Shown here: positions 53,867 through 63,349 of the stretch, piece by piece | How positions within the stretch are numbered: the first letter of the stretch is position 1 | Layout of the letters: the number at the start of each line of letters is the position of its first letter | Source of the DNA: Ostreococcus lucimarinus CCE9901 | Taxonomy: Eukaryota; Chlorophyta; Mamiellophyceae; Mamiellales; Bathycoccaceae | NCBI RefSeq assembly: GCF_000092065.1 | Contig: NC_009363.1 | Span: 62,001-126,000 of the forward strand | DNA: 64,000 bases | Direction of reading: 5' to 3' | The notes under the pieces: model-generated | What the model saw: only the letters and a program-made list of their open reading frames with translations | Database searches by the model: none | Told to the model about the DNA's origin: nothing | Made by a program: the position numbers and the translations under genes

Positions 53867-55963
53867 TCACCAGCCGCCGCGATCGACGTCGTCGCCGGCG
53901 TCTTGACGCCAGACTTGAACGTCGTCCGCGGGACGGCGTTCGCCGGAATCGCGAGGCGGCGGTCGTCGACCGTCGTCGAAAGAGCGGCGACGATCGTCTC
54001 GCGGTGGCGAACGACGGTCGTCGTCGTTGAAAGAGCGACGCTGCGGACGGGCGCGGTAGCCTTCGTTGTCGTAGCGAGGACGGGAGTCGTCGTCGAAACG
54101 CTCGCGAGGGCGGAAGGAATCTCGCTCGGGGCGGCGATCGTCGAAACGACGGCCGAATTCGCCCCTGTCCTCGCTTCGCCGATCGTCGAAAGAGCGCCGT
54201 GGTGGGCGATCGTCGAAGTTGTCGCGGTTGCGGAAAGAATCGCGTCCACCGCGACCGCCGCGGTCGCCGAAACGTCCACCACCGCGACCGCCGTCCCGGT
54301 CGCCGAAGCGACCGCCGCCGCGGTCGCCGAAGCGTCCGCCACCGCGACTGCCGTCGCGATCGCCGAAGCGATCGCCGCCGCGACCGCCAAAGCGACCGCC
54401 GTCGCGACCGCCGAAGCGTTCGCCTCGATCTTCGAAGCGACCGCCACCGCGACCGCCTCTGTCATCGAATCGGCCGCCGAAGTCACCGCCGCGACCACCG
54501 CCGTCCCTGCGCTCGAATCGCGGCGGACGATCGTCGAACCGATCGAAAGATTGACGTCTATCGTCGTCGAAGCCGCGACCGCGGCCGCCGCGACCACCGC
54601 GACCTTCGTATCCGCCACGACCGCGTCCACCGCGGTCGCCGAAGCGATCGTCCGAGCGCCTGTCGTCGAATCTGCTTCCGAACTCCTCTCTTCGATCGTC
54701 CCTGTCTCTGCGCTCAAATCGCGGCGGCCCGTCGTCTCTTCTCCGTTCGTATCCACCGCGATCATCGCGGCGTTCAAACCTTGGCGCCCTGTCGTCTCTT
54801 CTTTCGTACGATCCACCGCCTCTTCCCCAGTCGTCTCGCCTTTGGCCTCGGAAAGAATCGCCGCGGCCGCGACCGCGACCGCGATCGTCGTAGCGAGGCG
54901 GTCTGTCGTCGAAAGATCTTCGTCCCGTGGACGATTTCGCGGTCGAAACTTTGGACGTGTCGATCGGCATTTCCTCCGGCGGTGGTTTCGGCGATTCCGC
55001 CAGGCGCAACAATCGTCGAACGCAATCCGACGCCAGTTCCTTGGACGGAAGATCGGCGAACTCGTCGGGATCGTCGATGTCATTCAGCACCAACAGAACG
55101 CGAAGCAAATCCGATAATTGCAGCGCCGGATTCTCTTGTCTGTCCTGAAGTTTATCGCACGCCGAGCACTTGCCTCGCAAATGCGAAACGTCCATCGACA
55201 TCGACGCTCGCAGGCGCTGCAAACCGGCGTTGAGCTTGCGATTATTCAACCTTCGAGGCAACGGCCAATCGATGAGTTGATACACCAGAGACTCGGGCAA
55301 TCGCGAAAATAAATCAGGTCGATCGCGCGCGAAAGAGAGCGCCAATCGTTTGATCTCTCCTGGATCCGACGGCGTCAAATCCTCTTCGTCGCTCTCGAAT
55401 TTAGACTCCGAGTCGGCGCCGGCGGCCGCGTCGTCTCCGCCGCCGCTCACGCCTCGCGCCCACTCCGGCGTCTTCGAATCCCCCGCCGCGACGACGATTT
55501 CATCCGCGTTCACCCCACTGTACCCGAGCGCTTGCAAACGCGCGAGAAATATGACAAACTCCGCCCAATCCCCTCCCCACGTCGTCGTCGTTCGCACGCT
55601 CGACAACAATTCGTCCACGTCGGCGTCCACGCGCGCGCCAACCACCGCTTCGTCCGCCGCGCGCACCGCGCCCTCGTCCGCGTCCTCGCTTTCGAAATCA
55701 TTCGCGTCGACGACGCGATCAACGTCGTCTTCTTCCGCGTCATCGCTCGCCGAGGCGACGACGCGTCCCGCGCGCGCCGCCGCCGTCCCGACTAACCCGC
55801 GCGCGCGCCGAGCGCCGAGCGATTCGAGCGCGACCGGCGCTCGCCACGGCGGTGCGACGCGCGGGAGCGCGCGCGCGGTCGTCGACGCGCGCGCGCGGTC
55901 GACGCGCGGGAGCGCGCGCGCGATGGGCGCGCATCGCGCGGACGCGACGCCGCCGCCGCGCAT
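53867..55963 (-). CDS. Predicted plastid protein with long Arg/Gly/Asp repeat tail (RGG type)
   Basis: A 698-residue protein. Residues 1-70 are Ala/Arg-rich and suit a plastid presequence. A folded middle (about 115-345) contains TWGGDWAEFVIFLARLQALGYSGV, RLPESLVYQLIDWPLPRRL and LSDLLRVLLVLNDIDDPDEFADLP; a C-x2-C pair is in GKCSACDKL. From about 370 to 690 there are dozens of short units built of FDDRPPR, FERRD, DRGGRGG and RFGDRDGG, an RGG-like RNA-binding tail. This tail is coded by imperfect repeats. I do not recognise the middle domain; RNA metabolism in the plastid is a reasonable guess. Confidence 0.7.
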   Translation of the reverse strand: MRGGGVASARCAPIARALPRVDRARASTTARALPRVAPPWRAPVALESLGARRARGLVGTAAARAGRVVASASDDAEEDDVDRVVDANDFESEDADEGAVRAADEAVVGARVDADVDELLSSVRTTTTWGGDWAEFVIFLARLQALGYSGVNADEIVVAAGDSKTPEWARGVSGGGDDAAAGADSESKFESDEEDLTPSDPGEIKRLALSFARDRPDLFSRLPESLVYQLIDWPLPRRLNNRKLNAGLQRLRASMSMDVSHLRGKCSACDKLQDRQENPALQLSDLLRVLLVLNDIDDPDEFADLPSKELASDCVRRLLRLAESPKPPPEEMPIDTSKVSTAKSSTGRRSFDDRPPRYDDRGRGRGRGDSFRGQRRDDWGRGGGSYERRDDRAPRFERRDDRGGYERRRDDGPPRFERRDRDDRREEFGSRFDDRRSDDRFGDRGGRGRGGYEGRGGRGGRGRGFDDDRRQSFDRFDDRPPRFERRDGGGRGGDFGGRFDDRGGRGGGRFEDRGERFGGRDGGRFGGRGGDRFGDRDGSRGGGRFGDRGGGRFGDRDGGRGGGRFGDRGGRGGRDSFRNRDNFDDRPPRRSFDDRRSEDRGEFGRRFDDRRPERDSFRPRERFDDDSRPRYDNEGYRARPQRRSFNDDDRRSPPRDDRRRSFDDGRRPPPRDSGERRPADDVQVWRQDAGDDVDRGGW
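53900..54850 (-). repeat. Imperfect coding repeat array (Arg/Gly/Asp tail)
   Basis: Short units coding FDDR, FERRD and RFGDRGG variants follow one another for about 950 bp inside the RGG-type gene. The repeats keep all six frames largely open, so antisense frames here are not evidence of genes. Confidence 0.8.
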
Positions 55964-56168
55964 GCGCTCGGTCGAACGCGCGCGCGCGCGCGCGGTCGCG
56001 CGAGCGATGGACGCGCGCGCGAGGGCGCGCAGGCGATCGGCGCGTATGGTTCGCGAGCGCGCCGCGACCTCGAGGACGGGCGCGAGGTGTCGAACGGTGA
56101 CGCGGTGCGAAGTGAGGGAATCGAACGGACGCGGCGGCGGTTCGTCGGTTGGTTGGACTGCGCTCGAG

Positions 56169-57944
56169 TTACATTTGGTCGAGATAGGCGCCGTAACCGA
56201 GCTCTTCGAGCTTGCTCGCCTTGTTCAACACGACGTTCTCCATGTCGTCTTGGTACGCTAACATTTTAGAGCACACGTCGGGCTCGAACGCGGCGACGAT
56301 GCGAGCGGCGATGAGACCGGCGTTGGCGCTGTTGCCGATGGCCACCGTCGCCACGGGAACGCCTTTGGGCATTTGAACGATGGAGAGCAAGGAATCCATG
56401 CCGTCGAGATACTTGAGCGGGACTGGGACGCCGATAACGGGAAGAGGGGTCATGGCGGCGACCATGCCGGGTAAGTGCGCGGCGCCGCCGGCGCCGGCGA
56501 TGATGGCGCGCAAGCCGCGCGTGTGCGCGCTTCTCGCGTACTCGTTCATACGCTCGGGCGTTCTGTGCGCCGAAATGACGGTGACTTCGCAACCGATGCC
56601 GAAAGATTCGAGGACCTCCGCAGCGGCGCTCATCGTGGGCAAGTCACTGTCGGAACCCATGATGATGCCGACTTGAGCCGCCTTCTTCGGCGGCGTCTTG
56701 TCCCCGCTCGCGGCGCGCAAAAGCGTGTCCAGACGCTCCGTCGCCACCGCCGCGCTCGGGCCGACGACGGTGAGGTGACCCATCTTGCGCGCGAGCTTCA
56801 TGTCAGGCTTTTCGTACCAGTGAATGCTCGCACCGGGAGTCGCTAGCGCGGCGCCCATGAGACGGTGCGCCCGGCCCATGGCCTCGTCGCCGTCGCCGTC
56901 TCCCAAAATATTCTTCATCACCGCCCCGCCAACCTTGAGCGAGGTGTCACCCAAGGGCCAACCCAAAATGGCGCGCAAGTGATTTTCGTACTGCGAGCAC
57001 GCGCAGCCTTCGATGGTGTAGTGACCGCTGTTGTGCGGTCTCGGCGCGCACTCGTTGAGCAAAATCGAGCCATCCTTGAGGAGGAAGAGCTCGACGCCAA
57101 AGATCCCCGCACCCGTGAAAGACCCGATCGCTCGCTTCGCCGCCGCTTGCACCGCTTCGGCAACTTTATTCGGAATCGGCGCCGGCGTCGTCGTCGTGTC
57201 GCAAATATTGTTTTCGTGAACGGTTTCGACGACGGGGTACGCCCGCGTCTCCCCATTCTTGGCGCGCACCACCATCACCGCCAATTCCTTCTCAAACGGC
57301 ACCCACTTCTCGCAATACAACCCTTGTTCAAACCCACCCAACTTCGCCACCGCATCGGCCAAATCCGCGGCGGTCTTCGCCACCGCGTTCCCGCGCCCGT
57401 CGTACGCCAAACGCTTGGACTTTAACATGAGCGGAAACCCAAACTCGCTCGCCGCGCTCTGCAACGCGGCTTCATTCGGGCAATCCGCGTACGGCCCGAG
57501 CGGGACCCCGGCGTTCGTGAAGTGTACCTTCTGCGCATACTTATCCTGAATCGTCGCCAACGTCTCCGGCGTCGGCTGCACGTCCACGCCCGCCGCGCTC
57601 AGCTCTCGCAGCGCCTCCACGTCGATGTGTTCAATCTCCACCGTCACCACATCGCACGTCTCCGCGAACGCCTTCACCGCCGCCTTATCCCTAAAACTCC
57701 CCACCACCTGCGTCGCCGCGATCGACGCCGGCGCGCGCTCCGTCGGATCCAGCGCTTTCAACCGCACCCCCATCGGCGCCCCCGCGATTGCGAGCATGCG
57801 TCCGAGCTGTCCGCCGCCCAATATCCCCACCCGACAGTCCCGTCCGTACCCCTCGAATCCCGGTTCATCGCTATCGCGTCCGCGCGCGTTCGCGCTTTCG
57901 TCAGTCCATCGCTCGATCGCTCGCGTCGTCCCGCGTTCGCGCAT
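56169..57944 (-). CDS. Phosphoribosylaminoimidazole carboxylase, PurK-PurE fusion
   Basis: A 591-residue bifunctional enzyme of purine synthesis, converting AIR to CAIR. The N-terminal PurK part (about 35-395) has [17 protein letters not shown], an ATP-grasp core with [12 protein letters not shown] and [18 protein letters not shown]. The C-terminal PurE part (about 425-575) has [25 protein letters not shown] and [13 protein letters not shown]. This order is the plant and fungal ADE2 type. ATG 57944 gives about 35 residues before PurK, short for a plastid presequence; upstream ATGs exist in the adjacent ATTC repeat but out of a useful context. Confidence 0.95.
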   Translation of the reverse strand: MRERGTTRAIERWTDESANARGRDSDEPGFEGYGRDCRVGILGGGQLGRMLAIAGAPMGVRLKALDPTERAPASIAATQVVGSFRDKAAVKAFAETCDVVTVEIEHIDVEALRELSAAGVDVQPTPETLATIQDKYAQKVHFTNAGVPLGPYADCPNEAALQSAASEFGFPLMLKSKRLAYDGRGNAVAKTAADLADAVAKLGGFEQGLYCEKWVPFEKELAVMVVRAKNGETRAYPVVETVHENNICDTTTTPAPIPNKVAEAVQAAAKRAIGSFTGAGIFGVELFLLKDGSILLNECAPRPHNSGHYTIEGCACSQYENHLRAILGWPLGDTSLKVGGAVMKNILGDGDGDEAMGRAHRLMGAALATPGASIHWYEKPDMKLARKMGHLTVVGPSAAVATERLDTLLRAASGDKTPPKKAAQVGIIMGSDSDLPTMSAAAEVLESFGIGCEVTVISAHRTPERMNEYARSAHTRGLRAIIAGAGGAAHLPGMVAAMTPLPVIGVPVPLKYLDGMDSLLSIVQMPKGVPVATVAIGNSANAGLIAARIVAAFEPDVCSKMLAYQDDMENVVLNKASKLEELGYGAYLDQM

Positions 57945-57962
57945 TCATTCATTCATTCATTC
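57942..57962. repeat. (CATT)n tetranucleotide repeat at the PurK-PurE start
   Basis: Five copies of CATT on the plus strand, giving tandem ATGA units on the minus strand that include the start codon. Slippage here could shift the number of upstream ATGs. Confidence 0.85.
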
Positions 57963-58516
57963 GCTCACTCATTCGCCCGGTTCAAACCGACGCACCTCAC
58001 TCGAAACTTGGCCTCCCCGCTCGCGCGCGCGCGCGTCCGGCGCGTTCGCCCGCGCGCGTTCGCCCGCGCGCATCGTCGCGTCGCGCGCGGCGCGCTCGCG
58101 TCGGTCGTCGCGCGCGCCGCGGCGCCCGTCATCGCCGTCGTCGTCGTCGATGTGACGACCGCGCGGCGGGCGGCGCGATCGCCCTCGCGTTCGCGTATTC
58201 GACCGGTCCTGACTCGTGAAGAGTCTCACACTACGACGCGCGCGCGAACGATCGCGATCGACCCTCGCGTTCGCGCATTCGACCGGTCCTGACTCGTGAA
58301 GAGTCTCACACTACGACGCGCGCGCGAACGATCGGCGACCGGGCGACCGACCGTCGCGAAAGGCCACGGGGCGCGGCGCCAACCGAAGCGTCGCCAACCG
58401 ACGCGTCGCGCGACGCCGACGCGCGCGACACCGCGCGACGCCCGCGCGAGCGCTCGAACGCGCGCGCGTATTTCGCGCGACCGGGCGCGCGGGCGCGCGG
58501 GCGCGGCGCGGGCGCG
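57945..58516. other. Intergenic region (572 bp), divergent promoter
   Basis: Between PurK-PurE and the ACT-kinase. It holds the CATT repeat, a GC-rich stretch and the 80-bp tandem repeat listed separately. No further gene or clear TATA box. Confidence 0.5.
58182..58334. repeat. 80-bp-period direct repeat upstream of the ACT-kinase
   Basis: Copy 1 is 58182-58254, copy 2 is 58262-58334; 72 of 73 bases agree (T/C change at 58196 and 58276). Each copy contains an imperfect palindrome GACTC...GAGTC. A recent duplication in a shared promoter. Confidence 0.95.
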
Positions 58517-60376
58517 ATGGCGACGGCGCGCGGCGACGACGACGCGCGCGCGGCGACGACGCGACGCGAGGACGACGACGACGACGACGGGACGCGCGCG
58601 AGGACGCGCGACGCGCGGGACGCGGCGATGCGCGAGGAACTGGCGAAACGATTTCCCACGTGCGATTGGCGGGAGGCGCGGGCGATGGACGACGCGTGCC
58701 TGGTGCTCGTGCGCGCGGCGGTCGCGGCGGAGCGACACGGGGCGAGGGCGCTCTCGTGCGGGGCGCGGAGAGTCGCGGGCGAGGACGAGGACGACGCGTC
58801 GCAGAGAATGGCGCGGGGGGGATCGAACTCGTCGAGCGCGTCGGCGGGGACGTCGTTTTCGCGCGAGGCGTACGAGCTGGAACAGCTGACGGCGGCGGTG
58901 CGCGGCGCGGGTCTGAAGACGCCGGAGGAGACGGAGTATAAATTGGTGTTTTGCGGCGCGGACGTCGGTGGGATGCTAACGAGGACGATGCAGGTGGTAG
59001 ATAGGATCGGGTTGGAGGTGAAGGATGCGCAGGCGCACAAGAGCGTGGACGGAATGGCGTTGAATTTTTTCACCGTCGTCGGGTACGAGGGCGAGGACGA
59101 ACGCGCGCTCGAGGAAGCGGTGGAGGCTGCGCTTGTGAACGAGGAAAGCGAGGAGAAGAAGCCGCCGGTACCTTTGATCATCAACGCGGCACCGCCGAAG
59201 TCGGGAGTGAAGCGCCGGAGAGACGCACGGGCGCGAGGTGGTGAAGCTTTTTCCCCGAGCACGTCTGCGGAGCATCACGGTAAATCGCAACGGGCGGCTG
59301 CGAGCTTTGGCGGACGCGCTTCTAGTCGGCGTTCGCATTCGCGGTCTGGCTCAGAACTGTCGATGAATGACTCGTTCAACAATACAGCATCGGCGACGGA
59401 TACGCCGGGGAGTGAAGAAGCTACAGAGGAACCCATGTCGGAGGACAACAGCGACGGCGCGTTGAGCGTAGGAAGCGACATCGATTCGAAAAAGCTTCAA
59501 ATCGGACGCAAAATCGGTGAAGGGACGTTCGGAACGCTGTATCACGGCATTTATCCCAGCAGAACGAGAGAAGGACGAGTCGTTCACATCGAAGTCGCGC
59601 TAAAATATGTGACGCTCAAGCGGGACGATGTCAAATCGGCGCGGCTTGACTTTTTCCAAGAAGTCAAGATGCTTCGAACTCTCAAGCACGCAAACCTTGT
59701 CGGGTACGTTGGCTCGGTGGTCGAGGGATCGGAGCTATGCTTGGTGACAGAATTCATGGCAAAGGGTCCCTTACTAGAGTACTTGCGCGAAAATGGTCCG
59801 ATGCGAAAGGTGGAAGCGATACGAGTCGCCGTCGGCATCACGCGAGGCATGACGTACTTGCACGAAGTGGGCGTGATACATCGAGACTTGAGGGCTGCGA
59901 ACGTCTTACTTTCTGGATCTTTTGACGCAAAAATTTCCGATTTTGGTCTTGCACGTCGCGTACCTCGAAACCGATCGAGGATGACCGCGGAAACAGGCAC
60001 GTATCGATGGATGGCTCCGGAGGTCATCACGCACGGCGAGTACGACGTCAAGGCAGATGTGTTTTCTTTCGCCATTACGCTTTGGGAAATCGTCACCGGA
60101 GGCGCAAACCCGTACGGGGAGTTGAATCCTCTTCAAGCCGCAGTGGCGGTCGTTCAGAGAGGAATCCGCCCGCCGATACCGCATAAGTGCGATCCCCTGT
60201 TCGCAGAATTGATGCAGAATTGTTGGAAAACCGTGCCGCAGTCGCGGCCTCGTTTTAGAGATTTGCAGCCTTTACTCGAAGCGTGTGATTCTCCGGAAGA
60301 AGTCATCGAAACCTTGGCGAAACCTCCGAGCAAGTCTTTTTTCTCCAAGTTCCGCTTCGGAAGAAAGCAACAATAA
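58517..60376 (+). CDS. ACT-domain tyrosine-kinase-like (Raf-type) protein kinase
   Basis: A 619-residue kinase. Residues 1-110 are acidic and low complexity. An ACT domain lies at about 138-205 (YKLVFCGADVGGMLTRTMQVV, then GLEVKDAQAHKSVDGMALN). A Ser-rich linker leads to the kinase domain from about 325: GRKIGEGTFGTLY loop, VALKYV lysine, HRDLRAANVLL catalytic loop, ISDFGLAR and the GTYRWMAPE end. The order ACT plus TKL kinase matches plant STY8/17/46, which phosphorylate chloroplast transit peptides in the cytosol. The ACT domain may sense an amino acid. Confidence 0.93.
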   Translation: MATARGDDDARAATTRREDDDDDDGTRARTRDARDAAMREELAKRFPTCDWREARAMDDACLVLVRAAVAAERHGARALSCGARRVAGEDEDDASQRMARGGSNSSSASAGTSFSREAYELEQLTAAVRGAGLKTPEETEYKLVFCGADVGGMLTRTMQVVDRIGLEVKDAQAHKSVDGMALNFFTVVGYEGEDERALEEAVEAALVNEESEEKKPPVPLIINAAPPKSGVKRRRDARARGGEAFSPSTSAEHHGKSQRAAASFGGRASSRRSHSRSGSELSMNDSFNNTASATDTPGSEEATEEPMSEDNSDGALSVGSDIDSKKLQIGRKIGEGTFGTLYHGIYPSRTREGRVVHIEVALKYVTLKRDDVKSARLDFFQEVKMLRTLKHANLVGYVGSVVEGSELCLVTEFMAKGPLLEYLRENGPMRKVEAIRVAVGITRGMTYLHEVGVIHRDLRAANVLLSGSFDAKISDFGLARRVPRNRSRMTAETGTYRWMAPEVITHGEYDVKADVFSFAITLWEIVTGGANPYGELNPLQAAVAVVQRGIRPPIPHKCDPLFAELMQNCWKTVPQSRPRFRDLQPLLEACDSPEEVIETLAKPPSKSFFSKFRFGRKQQ

Positions 60377-60608
60377 AATAGCAAAAATACCGTATTTACG
60401 CAGAAGAGCGGCGCTCGCGAGCGCTTGCGCGCAAAATCTGAGCACGATGGACTATTCAACATCATCGAGTGCCAGTGTACCATCACCTCCCTAATAATGT
60501 TTATCTATTAGTTTGAGTTGAATAAAAACAGATGTACTGTATCACCCAAGAACACCAGCGTCGTTGCCTTCATTACGATGCGCGCGCATTACATACGAAT
60601 TAAAACTA

Positions 60609-61940
60609 CTACTTCTTAGTCGAAGGGAAAAGCGTCGTCAACGACGGTCGCGTCGGATTCACTTTGACGACTTGGTCGCCGACGACTTCGACGTTCTTGT
60701 ACGTGTAACCGACAAAGTTGGAATCTTTGCCCGCATCCGTTTCCCCAAGTTCACTCTTCTTTCGCATGCTCTCGTCCTCTTCGAAATCTTCAAAGTTACG
60801 AGTGTCCAATTGATGCGAAACGACGGGACTATGGGGTGGCTTCCTCGTGTAGAGAGTGTCCCAGTCGATGCCGCTAAAAAATTTGTGCGATTTGATCTCT
60901 TCCACGCCTCCGCTCGTTCCTAAACGCTGATCGACGTCGCATAACAGACGTTCGATCAAGTCGCGCGCTTCGGGAGAGATCGTCGCGTCGTCTGGAATTC
61001 TCAAGTGGTGTCTCCAGTGCACGATTTTACGGCACGTCGTCATCGGCTCGTCGCTGTAAAACGGCGCGTAACCCATGAGCATTTCAAACATGATAGCACC
61101 GACGCTCCACCAATCGCACTCCAAGCCGTATCCTTTCTTCAGGAGAACTTCTGGGGCGATGTAGTCCGGCGTACCAACTGTGCTGAACGCCAACCGACGT
61201 CGATTCTTCTGCCAGTTCGCGAGCTCTTCTGCGCGCTTTTGATCCGTCTCGATCGTGTTTGGCAAATTGCCCTCGCCGTCTCGACTCATCGCCGCTTCGT
61301 TCTCCAAGATTTCCGGGAGAACCGCCTGCTGATACGCCGGATCGATGGGTTTGCACAATCCGAAGTCGCTCAACTTCATGTGACCATCCTTGTCGAGCAA
61401 CAAGTTGTCCGGTTTGATGTCTCTGTGAATAAAGTTGTGTCGATGAATCGTCTCCAGCGCCGCCACCGTCTGCGCCAAGTAAAACCGCGTCTCTTCCTCC
61501 GTGAGCGTATCGCGTCGAATCAACAGAGTCATCACGTCTCCACCCGGTAAATATTCCATCACGAGGTACAAGAATTGATCGTCTTGAAACGAATAATACA
61601 GCGTCACCACCGCGCGCGAGTTCACCTCGGCGAGCAAGTTTCGCTCCGCCTTGACGTGATCGACTTGCCCGCGCCGAACCATTTCCGACTTTTTCAGCTT
61701 CTTCATCGCGAAAATCTCCCCCGTGCTCTTCTGTCGCACCAACCGCACCTCCCCTGTTCGCGCGCGCGAAACGAATCCCACCCGTCGTCAGTCCCGCGTC
61801 CTCCCGGAATATTCCCGCGCGCGTCGTCGTCCGCGTCGCGTCGCGTCGCGTCGTTCACGCACCGAAAGCCCCTCGCCCGATCAACTTCAGCGGTTCAAAA
61901 TCCTCGACGCACATCCTTTTCCCCGTCCCCTGTTGCGCCT

Positions 61941-61984
<44 letters not shown>

Positions 61985-62133
61985 TCGCCCGCGCTCGCCT
62001 CGGTCCTCGCGCGCGCGTCCCCCGTCGTCATCCCTCCCTCTCGCTCGCTCGCCGCCCGCTGCGCCTTGCTCGCTCGCTGCGTCTTGCTCGACATCTTCGC
62101 CACCGCGCGCGAGAACCACGACTCCTTCCCCAT
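60609..62133 (-). CDS. NDR/LATS-family AGC protein kinase, two exons
   Basis: A 471-residue kinase from exons 61863-62133 and 60609-61753 over a 109-bp intron (GTGCGT donor, ACTGAC branch motif, ACAG acceptor). The join restores the P-loop GRGAFGEVRLV. Downstream are the AMKKL lysine, [10 protein letters not shown] loop, LSDFGLC, the basic insert between subdomains VII and VIII ([16 protein letters not shown]), [12 protein letters not shown] and the hydrophobic motif NFVGYTY with its target Thr. NDR kinases are activated by MOB proteins and MST-type kinases and act in cytokinesis and polarity. The N-terminal region has a run of 14 Thr, of repeat origin. Confidence 0.93.
61942..61984. repeat. 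(GTC)n trinucleotide repeat coding poly-Thr
   Basis: Fourteen GTC-type units on the plus strand, read as ACG (Thr) codons in exon 1 of the NDR kinase gene. Confidence 0.95.
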
Positions 62134-62522
62134 GTCGTCGCCGCGCCTCGTTCGTTCGTTCGTTCGTTCGAATCAAATCTCAAATCCGACCCCTCGTCGT
62201 CGCCGTCGTCGCGACGCGTTCGATCCCGATCGACGCGCGACGCCGCGCGTCGTCGTCCTTCGTCGCGCTCGCGCGGTCGCCGCGTCGCGATCGCCGTCGC
62301 TCGACGATCCGGGTCGCGTCGTCGCGCGCGCGCGAGTGCCGAGCTCGATCGATCGATCGAACGCGTCGCGTCGCGCGCGTCGACCGCGCGACCGCGGCGC
62401 CGGTCGACGACGCGCCGGCGCGCGGCGCGCGCGACGACGCCGACGCGCGCGCGCGACGTCGCGGCGCGCGACGGTCGGATTGGATGTCGTTTCGGACGCG
62501 CCGCGTCGGCACACGCGCGCGC
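62134..62522. other. Intergenic region (389 bp), divergent promoter
   Basis: Between the NDR kinase and the poly-Asp gene. A (TTCG)n tract of about five units lies at 62149-62170, 16 bp before the NDR ATG. The rest is GC-rich with CGATCGATCG words; no TATA box seen. Confidence 0.5.
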
Positions 62523-62525
62523 ATG

Positions 62526-62561
<36 letters not shown>

Positions 62562-63170
62562 ACGCGACGCGTGCTGCGCGACGTCGTCCGCGCGCGACGC
62601 GCGCTTCGCGAGATCCGCGCGTCGCTCGACGCGAATCGCGCGCGGACGACGCGCGATTCGCGTCGAGCGTCGCGACGCGCGCGGTCGGACGCCGCGCGCG
62701 CGATCGCGCGCGACGCGAAGCGCGCGTCGAAGCGCGACGAAACGGACGCGCGAACGGCGACGGCGGCGACGCGCGCGCGGTTGGCGACGGCGGCGACGCG
62801 CGCGCGCGAGACGAGCGAGACGCTCGCGGCGGCGCTCGCGGCGGCGGCCGACGCGCGAGGCGGCGCGCGAGCGCTCGAGGACGCGCGAGGCGAGGTCGAG
62901 GACGCGAGGCGAGCGATTCGGGACGGCGCGCGCGCGATCGAGGCGCGCGCGAGGGCGATCGGGGCGACGATGGCGGCGACGGCGGCGGACGTCGAGGACG
63001 CGACGGAGGCGCGAGACGCGCGCGAGCGCGCGAGGCGGGCGACGGAGGCGGATTTCGAGCGCGCGCTCGCGCGCGAGCGGCGCGCGTGCGAGCGCGCGAT
63101 CGATGCGATGGACGCGCGCGCGCGCGATTGCGTCGTCGACGTCGCCGTCGCTCGACGCGGCGTCGCGTAA
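62523..63170 (+). CDS. Hypothetical coiled-coil protein with poly-Asp start
   Basis: A possible 215-residue protein: Met, twelve Asp, then one long charged helix rich in Ala, Arg, Glu and Asp (RRALREIRASL, ARALEDARGEVEDARRAIRD) that could form a coiled coil. No family recognised. Several frames are open here because of GC content; this frame is chosen for the regular heptads and the ATG right at the Asp repeat. Confidence 0.5.
62526..62561. repeat. (GAC)n trinucleotide repeat coding poly-Asp
   Basis: Twelve GAC units directly after the ATG at 62523. It is the inverse of the GTC repeat in the adjacent NDR kinase gene. Confidence 0.95.
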
Positions 63171-63349
63171 CGTCACGTCAATGTAAAGTCAGTGTAATGT
63201 AATGTAACGTCAATGCAATGTAATGCGGCGCGTCGTAACGCGACGCGACGGACGCCGCGCCGACGGACGCCGCCTCGAATCGACGCCGCGTCGACGCGCG
63301 CGTCGGCGTCGCGTCGACGCGCGCGTCGACGTCGTCTCGCGTCGACGCG

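Noticed and set aside
53834-55117. Long plus-strand open frame (427 codons, Ala/Val/Thr-rich) opposite the RGG-type gene
   Set aside because: It mirrors the repeat codons of the minus-strand gene; the GC-rich repeats keep every frame open and no domain appears.
57970-57985. GGTTCAAACC, like a tRNA T-arm
   Set aside because: No acceptor stem, anticodon arm or D-arm can be drawn around it.
61575-63170. Long plus-strand frame joining the NDR antisense to the poly-Asp protein
   Set aside because: Only the part from ATG 62523 has protein-like heptads; the upstream part is antisense of the kinase.
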